64,000 bases of DNA. Origin: Marinobacter iranensis. GTDB lineage: Bacteria; Pseudomonadota; Gammaproteobacteria; Pseudomonadales; Oleiphilaceae. This document shows, one piece after another, positions 1-9,299 of this stretch (positions are counted from its first letter, which is position 1; the number at the start of each line of letters is the position of its first letter). The notes beneath the pieces are model-generated. The model had not been told where the DNA came from. It saw only the letters and a program-made list of their open reading frames with translations, and ran no database searches. The position numbers were made by a program, and so were the translations under genes. The DNA lies in assembly GCF_029207565.1 (NCBI RefSeq), contig NZ_JANCMW010000003.1, positions 274,707-338,706 on the forward strand, read 5' to 3'.

Positions 1-215
1 TTGATGCTCGCGGCAGCACGCCGGGCAGACGGCGGCAACAGGTTCATGATCGCCAACGCGATCATGGACTTACCGGAGCCGGATTCGCCAACAATGCCCA
101 GGGTCTCGCCACGTTTCAGGTCCAGGCTGATACCCCTCACCGCTTTCAGCGTCGCCGAATCGGTGGGTATCTCGACGGACAGGTCCTGGATATCCAGAAT
201 GGATGCCGTACTCAT
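1..215 (-). CDS. Peptide-type ABC transporter ATP-binding protein (partial, N-terminus only)
   Basis: Only the first 71 or so codons are in the window; the gene runs off the left edge. The ATG is at 215 on the minus strand and the protein begins MSTASILDIQDLSVEIPT. A Walker A motif GESGSGKS is visible near residue 45, with the typical OppD/DppD start. It should hydrolyse ATP to power uptake through the two permeases encoded just upstream (217-2076). Its start lies one base beyond the permease stop, so it is translated from the same operon. The substrate cannot be told from the sequence; di- or oligopeptides are the family norm. Confidence 0.85.
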   Translation of the reverse strand, partial: MSTASILDIQDLSVEIPTDSATLKAVRGISLDLKRGETLGIVGESGSGKSMIALAIMNLLPPSARRAAASI

Positions 216-216
216 A

Positions 217-1158
217 TCAGTTCCTCCGATTGGTAACAGTGACATCGCGGACTCCATCACCCAGCAGGTTGATGGCAATCACCAGGATAAACAGGGCAAT
301 GCCGGGCAGGATCACCAGCCAGGGCTGGAAGAACATGGCGGTTTTGCCTTCGGCGATCATCAGGCCCCAGGAAGGAAGCGGAGAAGGAATGCCCAGCCCC
401 AGGAAGGAAAGCGTTGCTTCATTCAGAATGGCCACCGCCACTTCCAGGGTGAAAATCACCATGATCTGGTTCACCAGGTTCGGCAACACTTCACGCACCG
501 CTATCTGGAACTTACTGCAGCCCATGGCGTTGGCGGCGGCGACAAAATCCAGTTCCCGCAATCGCAGCGTCGCGGACCGGGTCACCACCAGGTAGAACAC
601 CCAGTGGGTGGCACCGATCACAAAGATCACCACGGTGACGGACTGGCCGATCACGAACACCAACGCCATGATCAGCAGCAGGCTCGGCACTGCCAGTTGG
701 CAGGTCACCAGGAAGTTGACCGCCTGATCGATCCAGCCGCCGAAGTACCCGGCAATAAGCCCCAGGGTGACGCCGATCACAGCGCCGATAGACGCAGCCC
801 CGAGCCCGATGGTCATGGAAATGCGGGCACCGTGGATCAGGCGGCTGAGATAATCCCGGCCCAGGTGGTCAGTGCCCAGCAGATACTCCCAGCTTCCGCC
901 CTCGGTCCACACGGGGGGCAGCATGCGAAGGGACAGGTTCTGCATGTACGGGTCGTGCGGTGCCAGCCAGGGCGCGAACAGCGCGAAAACGGCCATCACC
1001 AGCAGAATACCGAAACCAATCTTCAGGCCATGATGTTTGCGGGCCCGCTTCAGGGCCGCCATGGTGGGGCTTAGCCCCAGGCCGGCCTCATCATGCCCTG
1101 GTGGTGTTTCAACGGAAGCGATGCTGGCATCGCTGAGTGTTTGTCTTGTTGTCATCAT
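217..1158 (-). CDS. Peptide-type ABC transporter permease, DppC/OppC family
   Basis: This 313-residue inner-membrane protein has an N-terminal cytoplasmic stretch of about 45 residues, a first membrane segment (GFGILLVMAVFALFAPWLAP), the OppC_N element HDPYMQN, then the BPD_transp_1 region with further hydrophobic segments. The EAA-type loop that docks the ATPase lies around residues 205-225 (AAANAMGCSKFQIAVREVLP). It forms the translocation pore with the permease of 1159-2076. The stop of the upstream permease abuts its start, indicating one transcript. Alternative start: the second ATG three bases downstream. Confidence 0.92.
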   Translation of the reverse strand: MMTTRQTLSDASIASVETPPGHDEAGLGLSPTMAALKRARKHHGLKIGFGILLVMAVFALFAPWLAPHDPYMQNLSLRMLPPVWTEGGSWEYLLGTDHLGRDYLSRLIHGARISMTIGLGAASIGAVIGVTLGLIAGYFGGWIDQAVNFLVTCQLAVPSLLLIMALVFVIGQSVTVVIFVIGATHWVFYLVVTRSATLRLRELDFVAAANAMGCSKFQIAVREVLPNLVNQIMVIFTLEVAVAILNEATLSFLGLGIPSPLPSWGLMIAEGKTAMFFQPWLVILPGIALFILVIAINLLGDGVRDVTVTNRRN

Positions 1159-2076
1159 TCACCCCATCCGGATCCGAGGATCAAGCCAGGCGTTGATCAA
1201 GTCAGCCGCCAGCGTGAGCAATACAAAGGTCAACACGAATATCAGGATCAGCGACTGCACCGTGGGGATATCCGAGTTGAAGATGGACTCCACCGCCAGC
1301 CGGCCCAGCCCGTTCATGCTGAAGACGGACTCGGTGACCACCGAGCCGCCCAATTTATGCCCGAGCTGCACCGCCAGCACGCTGACGATGGGCAGCAGCG
1401 CGTTGCGCATGGCCTGCTGCAGGATCAACTGGTAACCCATGAAGCCCTTGGCGCGGGCTGTGCGGATGTAATCCGACGACAGCACATCCAGCAGGCCAGT
1501 CCGGGTCAGCCGCATCACGGCGGGCACAGAACTGGCGCCCAGCACCAACGAGGGCAGCACGTAGTGTTTCCAGGTGGCGTCACCGGAAACCGGAAAGATC
1601 GGGAAGGTGACGGCAAACAGGATGATGAGCATCAGCCCGAGCCAGAAATTGGGTATGGCCTGGGCCGACACCGCCGTTGACAACGCGAGGCGATCCACCC
1701 AGCTGTTGGGCTTGAGGGCGGCACTGATGCCCAGGGGCAACGCAATCACAACCGTCACCATCAGCGCCGACAGTGCGAGCACAATGGTCACCTTGGCGTG
1801 CTCCTGGATCAGCTCAACCACCTGCTGCTTCCAGAAATAGCTCTTGCCAAAATCCCCCTGGAGCACACCCCCCAACCAGTCACCGTATTGCACCAGCACC
1901 GGCCGATCGAAGCCGTACTGCTCACGGATGTCGTCCACCATTTCCTGGGGCGCATCCTCGCCAGCAATGGTCTGGGCCGGGTCGGTGGCGAAATGAAACA
2001 GTGCAAAGGTTCCGAAGGACACGGTCAGGGCCACCAGCAGTGCCATGAACCCTCTGCGCAGGACATAGTTCAACAT
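1159..2076 (-). CDS. Peptide-type ABC transporter permease, DppB/OppB family
   Basis: A roughly 305-residue integral membrane permease with about six hydrophobic segments, and an EAA loop (YIRTARAKGFMGYQLILQQAMRN, in part) typical of DppB/OppB. It pairs with the DppC-like permease downstream. I chose ATG 2076 because GGAGG lies eight bases upstream. A GTG at 2082 would overlap the stop of the binding-protein gene by four bases but sits too close to the Shine-Dalgarno sequence. Either way translation is coupled to the binding protein. Confidence 0.92.
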   Translation of the reverse strand: MLNYVLRRGFMALLVALTVSFGTFALFHFATDPAQTIAGEDAPQEMVDDIREQYGFDRPVLVQYGDWLGGVLQGDFGKSYFWKQQVVELIQEHAKVTIVLALSALMVTVVIALPLGISAALKPNSWVDRLALSTAVSAQAIPNFWLGLMLIILFAVTFPIFPVSGDATWKHYVLPSLVLGASSVPAVMRLTRTGLLDVLSSDYIRTARAKGFMGYQLILQQAMRNALLPIVSVLAVQLGHKLGGSVVTESVFSMNGLGRLAVESIFNSDIPTVQSLILIFVLTFVLLTLAADLINAWLDPRIRMG

Positions 2077-2078
2077 AA

Positions 2079-3620
2079 TCACTGCCTCCAGGTGGCTTGC
2101 CAGAACCGGGGAACGCCGTCTTTGGGCACGGAGAATTCCAGCTCGGGCGTTAACAGGAAGTTCTGGCTGTAGGAAAACATCGGCACCCAGTAAGCCTGCT
2201 CCGCAATCCGGTTCAAGGCCTGGCGGTACAGGCGCTTGCGTTCATCGGGATCGATGGTTTGTTCGGCCGCGATCACCGTGTCGGCAAGCGCTTCATCGCC
2301 GCTGTAATTGCGGGCGGAATTGGCGGCGAAATGAACCCCGGTGGAGGCCGAGGCATCCGCCGTGCCGCCGCTGCCATACGAGGCGAAAAACGCCTGCATG
2401 TCCTTGCTGTTGCGGACCTTGGAAAACACGTTCAGCTTCACGAACCGCAGGTCCACATCCAGGCCTATGGCTTTGAGGTTGCTGACCACCGCCTCGGCGA
2501 TGATCTTTTCCCGGTAGGCCCAGAGCTTGAAGGAAAACCCGTCCGGGTAGCCTGCTTCGGCCAGCAGTTGCTTCGCTTTTTCCGGGTTATAGGGATAGTG
2601 CGGGCCATCGGCGTTGCAACCGAATTGCCGTGGGTGGCAGGCGAAATGAACCACCTCGGCACTGCCACGCACCAGGTATCTGGTGATTTCCTCGCGATTG
2701 ATGGCGTGGTTGATCGCCTGGCGCACCTTGAGCCTGGTAAACGGCGACTCCGGGTCGGTGTAACCGGCAGCATCAAGGGTGATGTAACCAATGCGGATAT
2801 CGTTGCCTTCCAGGCGCTTCACCCCTGGCAAATGGCTGACGTTATCAGCCACATCCGGCGGCACATCCATCATGATATCGATGCCACCGCTGAGCAGTTC
2901 CGCCTGCTGCGTGCCCTGGTCCGGTATCACCCGGAACACCATATTCCTTATGGCCGGGTTTGCCTTCGGGCTGTCCCGGTAGTAATCCTCGAAGCGCTCC
3001 AGAACAATCTCACGCCCGGCTCTGAATTCCGTGACTCTGTACGGACCGATCCCGTTCAACGGCTGCTCGTCCGTCTCGCCCCCGGCCTCATCGTAAGTAC
3101 CGTGCTTGCGCAGCGGTATGCTGATAGCCATATCGCGCAACGCCATGGGATAGGGCAGTTTCAGGTTAAAGCGGACTTTGCCGGGGCCGAGCTTTTCGAC
3201 GCTTTCAAGCCAGCTGCGGATAACCGGGCCACGGCTGGTGTCCGACTCCTCGTTGATCACCCATTCGAAGGTGTAAACCACATCTTCCGCCGTCAGCGGG
3301 CTGCCATCGTGAAACACCACGTCGTCCCGCAGCATAACCTCAAGCCGGGTGTCTGATACCCATTCATAAGAGGCAGCCGCCAGGGGCACAAACTCCAGGG
3401 TTTGTGGGTCCACGAAGAACAGGCCGTCGTCGGTCAGCCGGGAAAGAATCAACCCCTCGCGCTGGATGGAATACAGCCGGTCAACGGTGGTCAGCGGCTT
3501 GGAAAGCGCGACCACGAGCCTGTCGTCTTCCGGGCCAGCGTTGGCATGGAAAGGCAGCGCACACAAGGCAAGCAAACCAATAAGGCAGTTACCGAAAGGC
3601 ACCGGGGGCCGGATCCTCAT
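2079..3620 (-). CDS. Extracellular solute-binding protein, family 5 (peptide ABC importer)
   Basis: A 513-residue periplasmic protein with a signal peptide (hydrophobic core CLIGLLALCALPF, likely cleavage after HANA). It has the SBP_bac_5 hallmarks: LRDDVVFHDGSPLTAEDVVYTFEW (in part) early in the mature domain, GIGPYRV mid-protein, and VRQAINHAINREEI in the second half. It delivers substrate to the two permeases encoded downstream on the same strand. The gene is first in the operon; about 150 bases of non-coding DNA separate it from the LysR gene, which reads the same way. Ligand unknown; family members bind peptides, opines or nickel chelates. Confidence 0.92.
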   Translation of the reverse strand: MRIRPPVPFGNCLIGLLALCALPFHANAGPEDDRLVVALSKPLTTVDRLYSIQREGLILSRLTDDGLFFVDPQTLEFVPLAAASYEWVSDTRLEVMLRDDVVFHDGSPLTAEDVVYTFEWVINEESDTSRGPVIRSWLESVEKLGPGKVRFNLKLPYPMALRDMAISIPLRKHGTYDEAGGETDEQPLNGIGPYRVTEFRAGREIVLERFEDYYRDSPKANPAIRNMVFRVIPDQGTQQAELLSGGIDIMMDVPPDVADNVSHLPGVKRLEGNDIRIGYITLDAAGYTDPESPFTRLKVRQAINHAINREEITRYLVRGSAEVVHFACHPRQFGCNADGPHYPYNPEKAKQLLAEAGYPDGFSFKLWAYREKIIAEAVVSNLKAIGLDVDLRFVKLNVFSKVRNSKDMQAFFASYGSGGTADASASTGVHFAANSARNYSGDEALADTVIAAEQTIDPDERKRLYRQALNRIAEQAYWVPMFSYSQNFLLTPELEFSVPKDGVPRFWQATWRQ

Positions 3621-3773
3621 GTCTCCTCCTGTTGTAATTATTGGAGCACTTGATCGTTATAGGGTTCGCGTGAAGATCAAGGGTTGGAAATCAGTCTAGG
3701 CAGGCCCGATTGATTTTAAAATTGAATATAAGTCATATTTCTATGCAATTAATGCATCTAAAACGCAACGACT

Positions 3774-4715
3774 TCACGTAGCCCCCGAATCGCGGGCCTC
3801 CCCGCCCGTCAAAGTCGCGTGCTCACCCAGGGCAGACGTCACTTCTTCCTGCAGGCACCGCACCAGGCTGGTGGTGGCCGGTGTTTCTTCAAAGCCTGGA
3901 GGGAACAGCAAGACGAACTGCAACCGGTAATTCGGGCTCAACGGGCGCAGGCAGAACCGTGACTGATCCACCGCCAGGGCGGCCAGACGGTCAATAATCG
4001 TAACCCCCAGGCCTTCCACCACCATCTGGCAAGCCAGCACACTGGACGTGGTTTCAATCTTGCAATCGAGGCTCACACCGGCAGCGTGAAAGATTTCTTC
4101 CATCTGGAAGCGCGGGCGCAACCCTGGCGCCAGGGCAATGATGTCGTGCTCGGCCATCTGTGACGGCGAGACAGTTTCCAGGGCCTCAAGGGGATGGCCG
4201 CGGGGAATCATCACCATGGCGTCGGTATCAAAGAAGGGCCTCTGGATAACCGACGGGTGATTACAGGGCTTGGTCAATGCAACCGCAATATCGTAGTGAC
4301 GGCCCGCCACCCATTGTTCGATGTCGCGGTGGCCGCGCACATCCACACTGAAGCGCTGGTCCGGATGCTCCCGGACAAACCGGGCCAGCGCAGGCGACAC
4401 CAAGCTGTTGGCCAGTCGGGCAAGGGCCACAATACGCAGGGTACGGGTACCGCCGGCCTTGATCTCCTGCACAATGCGGGGCAGGTCATCCAGGTTCGAC
4501 AGGATCTTCTCGGTTTCCCGGTAGAACTCCTTGCCCTCAGGGGTCAGCACCAGCCGGCGCTTTTCCCGTTTGAACAGTTTCAGCTTCAGTTCGTCCTCCA
4601 GCGTGGAGATCAATCGGCTGGTGGCGGGCTGGCTCAGGTTCATTACCGACGCTGCCGCCACCAGGGAACCGTGAATCACCACCGCGCGGAAGCACTTCAA
4701 CTTTTTGATATTCAA
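3774..4715 (-). CDS. LysR-family transcriptional regulator
   Basis: A 313-residue LTTR. The N-terminal winged helix-turn-helix covers residues 1-60 (LKCFRAVVIHGSLVAAASVMN, in part, then LSQPATSRLISTLEDEL), followed by a linker helix and a periplasmic-binding-protein-like effector domain. It sits between the ABC operon and a divergent porin gene at 4917, so either is a plausible target, and the 200-base divergent spacer to the porin is the more typical LTTR arrangement. The inducer is not deducible. Confidence 0.93.
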   Translation of the reverse strand: MNIKKLKCFRAVVIHGSLVAAASVMNLSQPATSRLISTLEDELKLKLFKREKRRLVLTPEGKEFYRETEKILSNLDDLPRIVQEIKAGGTRTLRIVALARLANSLVSPALARFVREHPDQRFSVDVRGHRDIEQWVAGRHYDIAVALTKPCNHPSVIQRPFFDTDAMVMIPRGHPLEALETVSPSQMAEHDIIALAPGLRPRFQMEEIFHAAGVSLDCKIETTSSVLACQMVVEGLGVTIIDRLAALAVDQSRFCLRPLSPNYRLQFVLLFPPGFEETPATTSLVRCLQEEVTSALGEHATLTGGEARDSGAT

Positions 4716-4916
4716 TGGCTTCTCCTATTTACATGCAGAAAACGCATATACCTATCTAATGTTTTCAATTTACATAGGTATCAATAGTAGCCGATAAAGT
4801 AAGCGTGGAAAGCGCCATGAGACCAGACTGACAACAAAGACCCGTCTCAAACTGGCCGAATACAAACAGGTGAACTCTGCGGATGAAACCTTACAAAACA
4901 AGAAACCGGAGGCAAT

Positions 4917-6170
4917 ATGAGGTGTTTCAAATCACTGCTGGCGGCTGGCATTGCCGGCCTGACGGCACTCCCCGCATCTGCGCTGGAAGTTGAGGTGGGT
5001 GGCCAGGTAAACCGCGCCATTATGTACGCAAAGGATGGTTACAGCGCCAACAACCTGGGCGTGGGATCAGACACCGAGTTCTACCATGTGGATAACAGAA
5101 ACAGCCCGACGCGCTTCAACATTGGCGGCACCCAGAGACTGTTTGATGGCTGGACAGCTGGCGCACTCATCGAAGTCGGTGTGTTTTCCAACGCGTCGAA
5201 CGACGTGGACCCGGATGCCAAGAACACCGGGCCCGAGGTTGATGAGCGCATCACCGATGCCTTTGTGGATACGCCTTACGGCAAACTGACCCTCGGTCTG
5301 GGTGAAGGCGCTGCCTACAATTCGGGTCGTCGGGATTATTCCGGCACGGGTGTGATCAGTTTCCGTAACCCTAATCTGATCGGCGGCAGCCTTCGTTACA
5401 AGCTGAAATCATCCTCCTTCAAGCGCAGATTTGATAGCAGTGGCAACTTCACTGGCAATGAGCCATTCGACCTGGCGAATCCCGCGCAGAACGAGTCGTC
5501 CATTTCCGGCAGTATTCGTGACTATAACTTTGAAGGGCGCCATAACCGGATCCGCTACGACAGCCCCCGCATCGGCCCCGCCACGGTGTCTGTCAGTGCT
5601 GGCCACGACGGTGAAGACGGGCACAATTCCGTCGTGCAGCTGGGTGTTAAATCCGGCCTGCGGGTTCCGGGTGGCCGCATGCTGGTCGGCTTGGGCTATT
5701 CCCGTGCGACGCAGAACAATGAAGACCCGGGCGGCTCCGACGGAGAGGACGTGAACATCTACGGTGGTTCGGTCTCTTATTTTCACAGTGATACCGGGCT
5801 GAACCTGACACTGGCCGCTGTTAACCGGGCGCAGGAACTGACCGAAGAACAGGCAACGGACACGTTTGATGCGACGAACTCAGAGCTCGGACAGTTCCGC
5901 TACGTCAAACTGGGCTATCGCCCGAACCGACAGCACGCCTTCGACATTCATTACGGCGAAACCCGCGACCGCAACAAGGAAGACGAGAAAGGCTCTGTGA
6001 TCGGGGTGGGCTATGTCTGGAGCCCCACGGACATGTTTGACGTCTATGGTGGCGCCAAGATACACAGCTTCGAGCGCGCCGAATGGTGCACCACCTCCGG
6101 AAGAACCTGCTACAACCCGAAATACGAGGACATTACCCTTGTAACAACCGGTCTGCGTGTGAAGTTCTGA
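4917..6170 (+). CDS. Gram-negative outer-membrane porin
   Basis: A 417-residue protein with a clear signal peptide (KSLLAAGIAGLTALPASA, cleavage before LEVEVGGQ). The mature part begins with the strand typical of general porins (GGQVNRAIMYAKDGY) and consists of alternating amphipathic strands rich in Tyr and Gly, ending in the C-terminal signature TTGLRVKF with terminal Phe required for BamA recognition. Shine-Dalgarno CCGGAGG precedes the ATG. It is divergent from the LysR gene at 3774-4715, which may control it, and a Rho-independent terminator follows at 6235. Length and layout match trimeric 16-strand porins. Confidence 0.92.
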   Translation: MRCFKSLLAAGIAGLTALPASALEVEVGGQVNRAIMYAKDGYSANNLGVGSDTEFYHVDNRNSPTRFNIGGTQRLFDGWTAGALIEVGVFSNASNDVDPDAKNTGPEVDERITDAFVDTPYGKLTLGLGEGAAYNSGRRDYSGTGVISFRNPNLIGGSLRYKLKSSSFKRRFDSSGNFTGNEPFDLANPAQNESSISGSIRDYNFEGRHNRIRYDSPRIGPATVSVSAGHDGEDGHNSVVQLGVKSGLRVPGGRMLVGLGYSRATQNNEDPGGSDGEDVNIYGGSVSYFHSDTGLNLTLAAVNRAQELTEEQATDTFDATNSELGQFRYVKLGYRPNRQHAFDIHYGETRDRNKEDEKGSVIGVGYVWSPTDMFDVYGGAKIHSFERAEWCTTSGRTCYNPKYEDITLVTTGLRVKF

Positions 6171-6234
6171 CCGGGCGGTAGGGTCCAGACCCGGCCCTGC
6201 CCTTCTCCACACAGCATTATCGTTGTGACCTTCT

Positions 6235-6257
6235 GCCCCTCCTGTAGGGGCTTTTTT
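6235..6257 (+). terminator. Rho-independent terminator downstream of the porin
   Basis: A perfect 6-bp stem GCCCCT/AGGGGC with a CCTGT loop is followed by six T residues, 65 bases after the porin stop. It lies between the porin and the convergent LysR gene. Confidence 0.85.
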
Positions 6258-6308
6258 GTCTGATGAAGGGCTGCTCAGACCAGTGCCGCACCGCCACGAC
6301 ACTGTTCA

Positions 6309-7199
6309 TCACCTCAAATCAGCAAACGCGTCCTTCACATGCCCGGCGAGCGCATCGTTGACCGGGTTGCTGCCGCTTCGTACCAGCGCGATCTGGTATT
6401 CCGCCAGCGCAGGCAGGCCTTCCCGGTCGAGTTTTCGCAAGGGAGGGCGCACAAGGCTGAGCGGAAATGGGGCTACTGCCAGGTCCGCCAGCATGGCGGC
6501 TTCCTGGCCAAAACAGTTATCGCAGGTATAGGCAACACGGTAAGCCCGGTGGGCCCCATCCAACGCATCCAGGGCTGCCCGGCGCCAGACACAACCATGA
6601 TTGGCCAGGGCCACCGGCAGAGGCGACCGATTGGCGGCAATACCCCCTTCGCGACCAGCCCACACCAGGGGTTCGGTGTGTACCACTTCACCCCGCCACT
6701 CCTGGCCTTCGTTGCCAATGGTGATCAGCACCATATCCAGCTCCCCGGCATCCAGGCGGTCCAGGTTCTGCTGGCTTGAACCTACCATCACATCCACCTG
6801 CACGGCCGGATAGGAGCGCGCGAACTGGGCCAGTACTCCTGGCAGAATACGGCTACCGATGTCGTCAGAGGTACCAAAGCTGACCCGGCCTGCCAGGGTG
6901 GGTGTGAGAAACTGCTGTATCGCCTCCTCGTTCAACCGCAACAGTCGTCGCCCATACCCAAGCAACACCTCGCCTTCCGGCGTCAGCCTTACGTGGCGGG
7001 CTTCCCGCACAAACAAGACATGCCCAAGGATTTCCTCAAGGCGTTTGATCTGCATGCTCAAAGCCGAGGGCGTGCGGAAGACCTGTTTTGCGGCCCGGGT
7101 AAAGCTGCCGCTCTCGGCAATCGCCACAAACGTCCTCAGCACATCGGTATCCAGCAGGGGAATGGCCTCACGGCTGATCACCGGGTTTGAACTGTCCAT
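6309..7199 (-). CDS. LysR-family regulator, LrhA/HexA-like
   Basis: A 296-residue LTTR with HTH in residues 17-76 (LLDTDVLRTFVAIAESGSF then RTPSALSMQIKRLEE), which is the LrhA/HexA/PecT subtype pattern. It is divergent from the DUF1127 gene at 7342 across a 142-base spacer. LrhA-type LTTR genes paired with a DUF1127 gene recur in proteobacteria, so the neighbour is the likely target (inference). Convergent with the porin. Confidence 0.9.
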   Translation of the reverse strand: MDSSNPVISREAIPLLDTDVLRTFVAIAESGSFTRAAKQVFRTPSALSMQIKRLEEILGHVLFVREARHVRLTPEGEVLLGYGRRLLRLNEEAIQQFLTPTLAGRVSFGTSDDIGSRILPGVLAQFARSYPAVQVDVMVGSSQQNLDRLDAGELDMVLITIGNEGQEWRGEVVHTEPLVWAGREGGIAANRSPLPVALANHGCVWRRAALDALDGAHRAYRVAYTCDNCFGQEAAMLADLAVAPFPLSLVRPPLRKLDREGLPALAEYQIALVRSGSNPVNDALAGHVKDAFADLR

Positions 7200-7341
7200 A
7201 ACGCATCAACCTTTCAATTTTCCTTAATGCACATGTTAAATCTTTTCGTTTGTTTGATCAAAGTTGACGTTGCATGCTTGTAGAAGGTGCCCCGGCAGAC
7301 CCGCCGGGTTTCCCCCATCAATGATCAAGGAGCGCTTCGAA

Positions 7342-7767
7342 ATGTGCAGCCAACAAGAGTTTCGCCGCCCCCGGTTGCTTCCGGACTCCCCCGTCAAGCC
7401 ACCCGAGTTGGAGATGTATATGCCAGCAACACCACCACTGGCGTTCATGGCAACAGTCGAGTTCTGGGTCAAGATCTTTCGGCGCAGGCACCATTTCCGA
7501 CGCCTGTTTCTAGCCCTGCTGAAGGAAGAGGACCAGATACTGTCCGATATCGGTTTCGAGCGGAAGGACATTCAGTGGGCGCTCAGGCTCCCGCTGAAGG
7601 TAGACGCACTCAAGGCCCTGGAAGCCTGCCGCAAGGCGCGAAGAGAGAGCGAAATGCCAGTGGAACGGGTGATCAGGTCCGGGCCAGCGCAACAATGCCC
7701 GGATACTCGTGTATCCGAACCACCGGTTCGGCGGGCGCGTGCTGAACCAGAGAGCACACCTCATTGA
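7342..7767 (+). CDS. DUF1127-domain protein
   Basis: A 141-residue, strongly basic protein. ATG 7342 is chosen because AAGGAG sits nine bases upstream; an ATG at 7321 has no such site. Residues about 44-100 match the DUF1127 (YjiS-like) pattern: an aromatic/basic helix WVKIFRRRHHFRRLFLALL, then LSDIGFERKDIQWALRLP. Family members are short and some bind RNA or regulators; that function is not evident here. The C-terminal 40 residues are low-complexity and overlap the 3' end of the convergent gene at 7673-8347 by 95 bases, so the tail may be non-native read-out. Confidence 0.75.
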   Translation: MCSQQEFRRPRLLPDSPVKPPELEMYMPATPPLAFMATVEFWVKIFRRRHHFRRLFLALLKEEDQILSDIGFERKDIQWALRLPLKVDALKALEACRKARRESEMPVERVIRSGPAQQCPDTRVSEPPVRRARAEPESTPH

Positions 7768-8347
7768 CCATCGCCTCGGCCACGGTGGCCGCCTCGATAC
7801 CGCGAAACTTCTCCAGCGGGCCGATCAGCGCACGGTTGATGAAAGGCATGGCTTTCATGCCCAACGCTTCAGCCGTGCGGTGTTCGTCCCGATCACCCAG
7901 AAGCAGGCTGGGCTGGTAGATGGACAGGCAGGGATAACCCAGCGCCTTTACGCCATCTTCCAGCTCGCCTTTTACCCGGTTATAGAAAACGGTGGAGGAG
8001 GAAGAGGATGCGATGGCGGACATCAGAACAAAGGCCTTTACCCCATTGGCATGGCCAAGTTCGGCGGCTTTCATAGGGTAGCCAAAATCCACCTTGCGGA
8101 ACTGCTCGCGGGATCCGGCTTTTTTGATGGTGGTGCCGAGGCAACAGACAATGGCATCCACCGCGAACAGTTCACTATGCTCATCAAGGCGATCAAAATC
8201 GATCTCCTGCTGGTGCAGCTTTTCATGGCTCAGCGGTAGCATCCGGCGTACGGGAGCGATAACCGACGAGACCTCGTCCCGGGCCAGCAGGCCTTTCAGT
8301 ACCTTGCCACCGGTCAAACCAGTGGCACCTAACAGCATCACCTTCAT
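7673..8347 (-). CDS. NAD(P)-binding oxidoreductase, atypical SDR (YbjT/HTATIP2-like)
   Basis: A 224-residue protein with an N-terminal Rossmann motif MLLGATGLTGGKVLKGLL (GxxGxxG) and later AIVCCLGTTIKKAGS and AFVLMSAIASS, as in the CC3/TIP30-like atypical short-chain dehydrogenases. The ATG at 8347 follows GAGGGAG and overlaps the stop of the upstream Nmad3-like gene by four bases (ATGA), so the pair is translationally coupled. Substrate unknown. Confidence 0.85.
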   Translation of the reverse strand: MKVMLLGATGLTGGKVLKGLLARDEVSSVIAPVRRMLPLSHEKLHQQEIDFDRLDEHSELFAVDAIVCCLGTTIKKAGSREQFRKVDFGYPMKAAELGHANGVKAFVLMSAIASSSSSTVFYNRVKGELEDGVKALGYPCLSIYQPSLLLGDRDEHRTAEALGMKAMPFINRALIGPLEKFRGIEAATVAEAMVNEVCSLVQHAPAEPVVRIHEYPGIVALART

Positions 8348-9186
8348 AGAATCTCCCTCAACCACGAAACAACACCCGGATTCCCGATAGTATCCAACAC
8401 AAACTCCTGCCCCCGCGAGGCACTTTTCAGGTAGCAGTGCTCCCCATGCCGGGACCAGCGCGCCAGGTTACTGTGAAAACTCATCGCCGTATCCGCCGAC
8501 TCCGGAAAGAAACAAGCAGGCAGGCGCCATTGTGTGGTGGAGGTTGCATCCGGCGCCGTCAAACGAAAGCGATCTTGCAGGCTGTCGAACACCCCGGCCC
8601 CTGGCAAGCCGGTTGATCGACCATCAAGCTGCAAGGTATCGGAGGCCACATACAGGGTATTCCCGCCATCCGGCTGACCGTGGAAATGCGGATGGTAACG
8701 GGCCCACCGCAGGTCGCTGGCAGACAGCTCATCGATACAGTGCACCTCGCCGATCTGCAGCCAGCCCCACAACCCGTGAAACGGGCGGGCCTGTTTTACA
8801 AACGTCCAAGCCCTGCCCTGCTTTTCCACCTCGCGGAACAGGCCGAAAAACAGGAACAAATCCCCCACGCCGACCTGTTGTTTACGAAGGTGCCCCTGGG
8901 CCGCGCCGGACTGTCCCAGGCAGGGCCGCCAGCCCGCTTCCCGGGGATACACGTCGGCGATCAGGTCCGGGTCCAGGTGGGCTTTGCGAGTGCCACCACG
9001 CCGGTCGCCGGTCAGGTTGGCGACCAGTTTGCCCACATTCAGGCCATTGTGATGAATGTCCCGGTAGGCAATCCGGGAACGCGAATCCGGGATTGGCAGG
9101 GTGTAGAAGGTCCTGTCCGGGAACACCGGGCTGGGGCAACCACCCGCGGAAGAGTCAAAGCCTTTGCGGCTGAGGATCAGTTTCAT
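8344..9186 (-). CDS. Nmad3-like protein (nucleotide modification-associated domain 3)
   Basis: A 280-residue protein beginning MKLILSRKGFDSSAGGCPSP and continuing with LPIPDSRS. This start (RKGFDS, GG-PSP, LPIP) is characteristic of the Nmad3 family that Aravind and colleagues linked by genome context to DNA or nucleotide modification. Other conserved-looking features are the aspartate-rich segment HLDPDL and GDLFLFFGLF. No biochemical function is established to my knowledge. It is the first gene of a two-gene unit with the downstream NAD(P)-binding protein. No base-modification enzymes are adjacent, so its role here is open. Confidence 0.75.
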   Translation of the reverse strand: MKLILSRKGFDSSAGGCPSPVFPDRTFYTLPIPDSRSRIAYRDIHHNGLNVGKLVANLTGDRRGGTRKAHLDPDLIADVYPREAGWRPCLGQSGAAQGHLRKQQVGVGDLFLFFGLFREVEKQGRAWTFVKQARPFHGLWGWLQIGEVHCIDELSASDLRWARYHPHFHGQPDGGNTLYVASDTLQLDGRSTGLPGAGVFDSLQDRFRLTAPDATSTTQWRLPACFFPESADTAMSFHSNLARWSRHGEHCYLKSASRGQEFVLDTIGNPGVVSWLREIL

Positions 9187-9299
9187 AAACGCATTTTAAG
9201 GCCAGGGAACGGACCGCAACCATATCACGCCATGGAAAAGCAGTTTAAACTGGCCGGAATAGCAGACTGGCCCACCCGCTGATTCAACGCCCATTGCCC

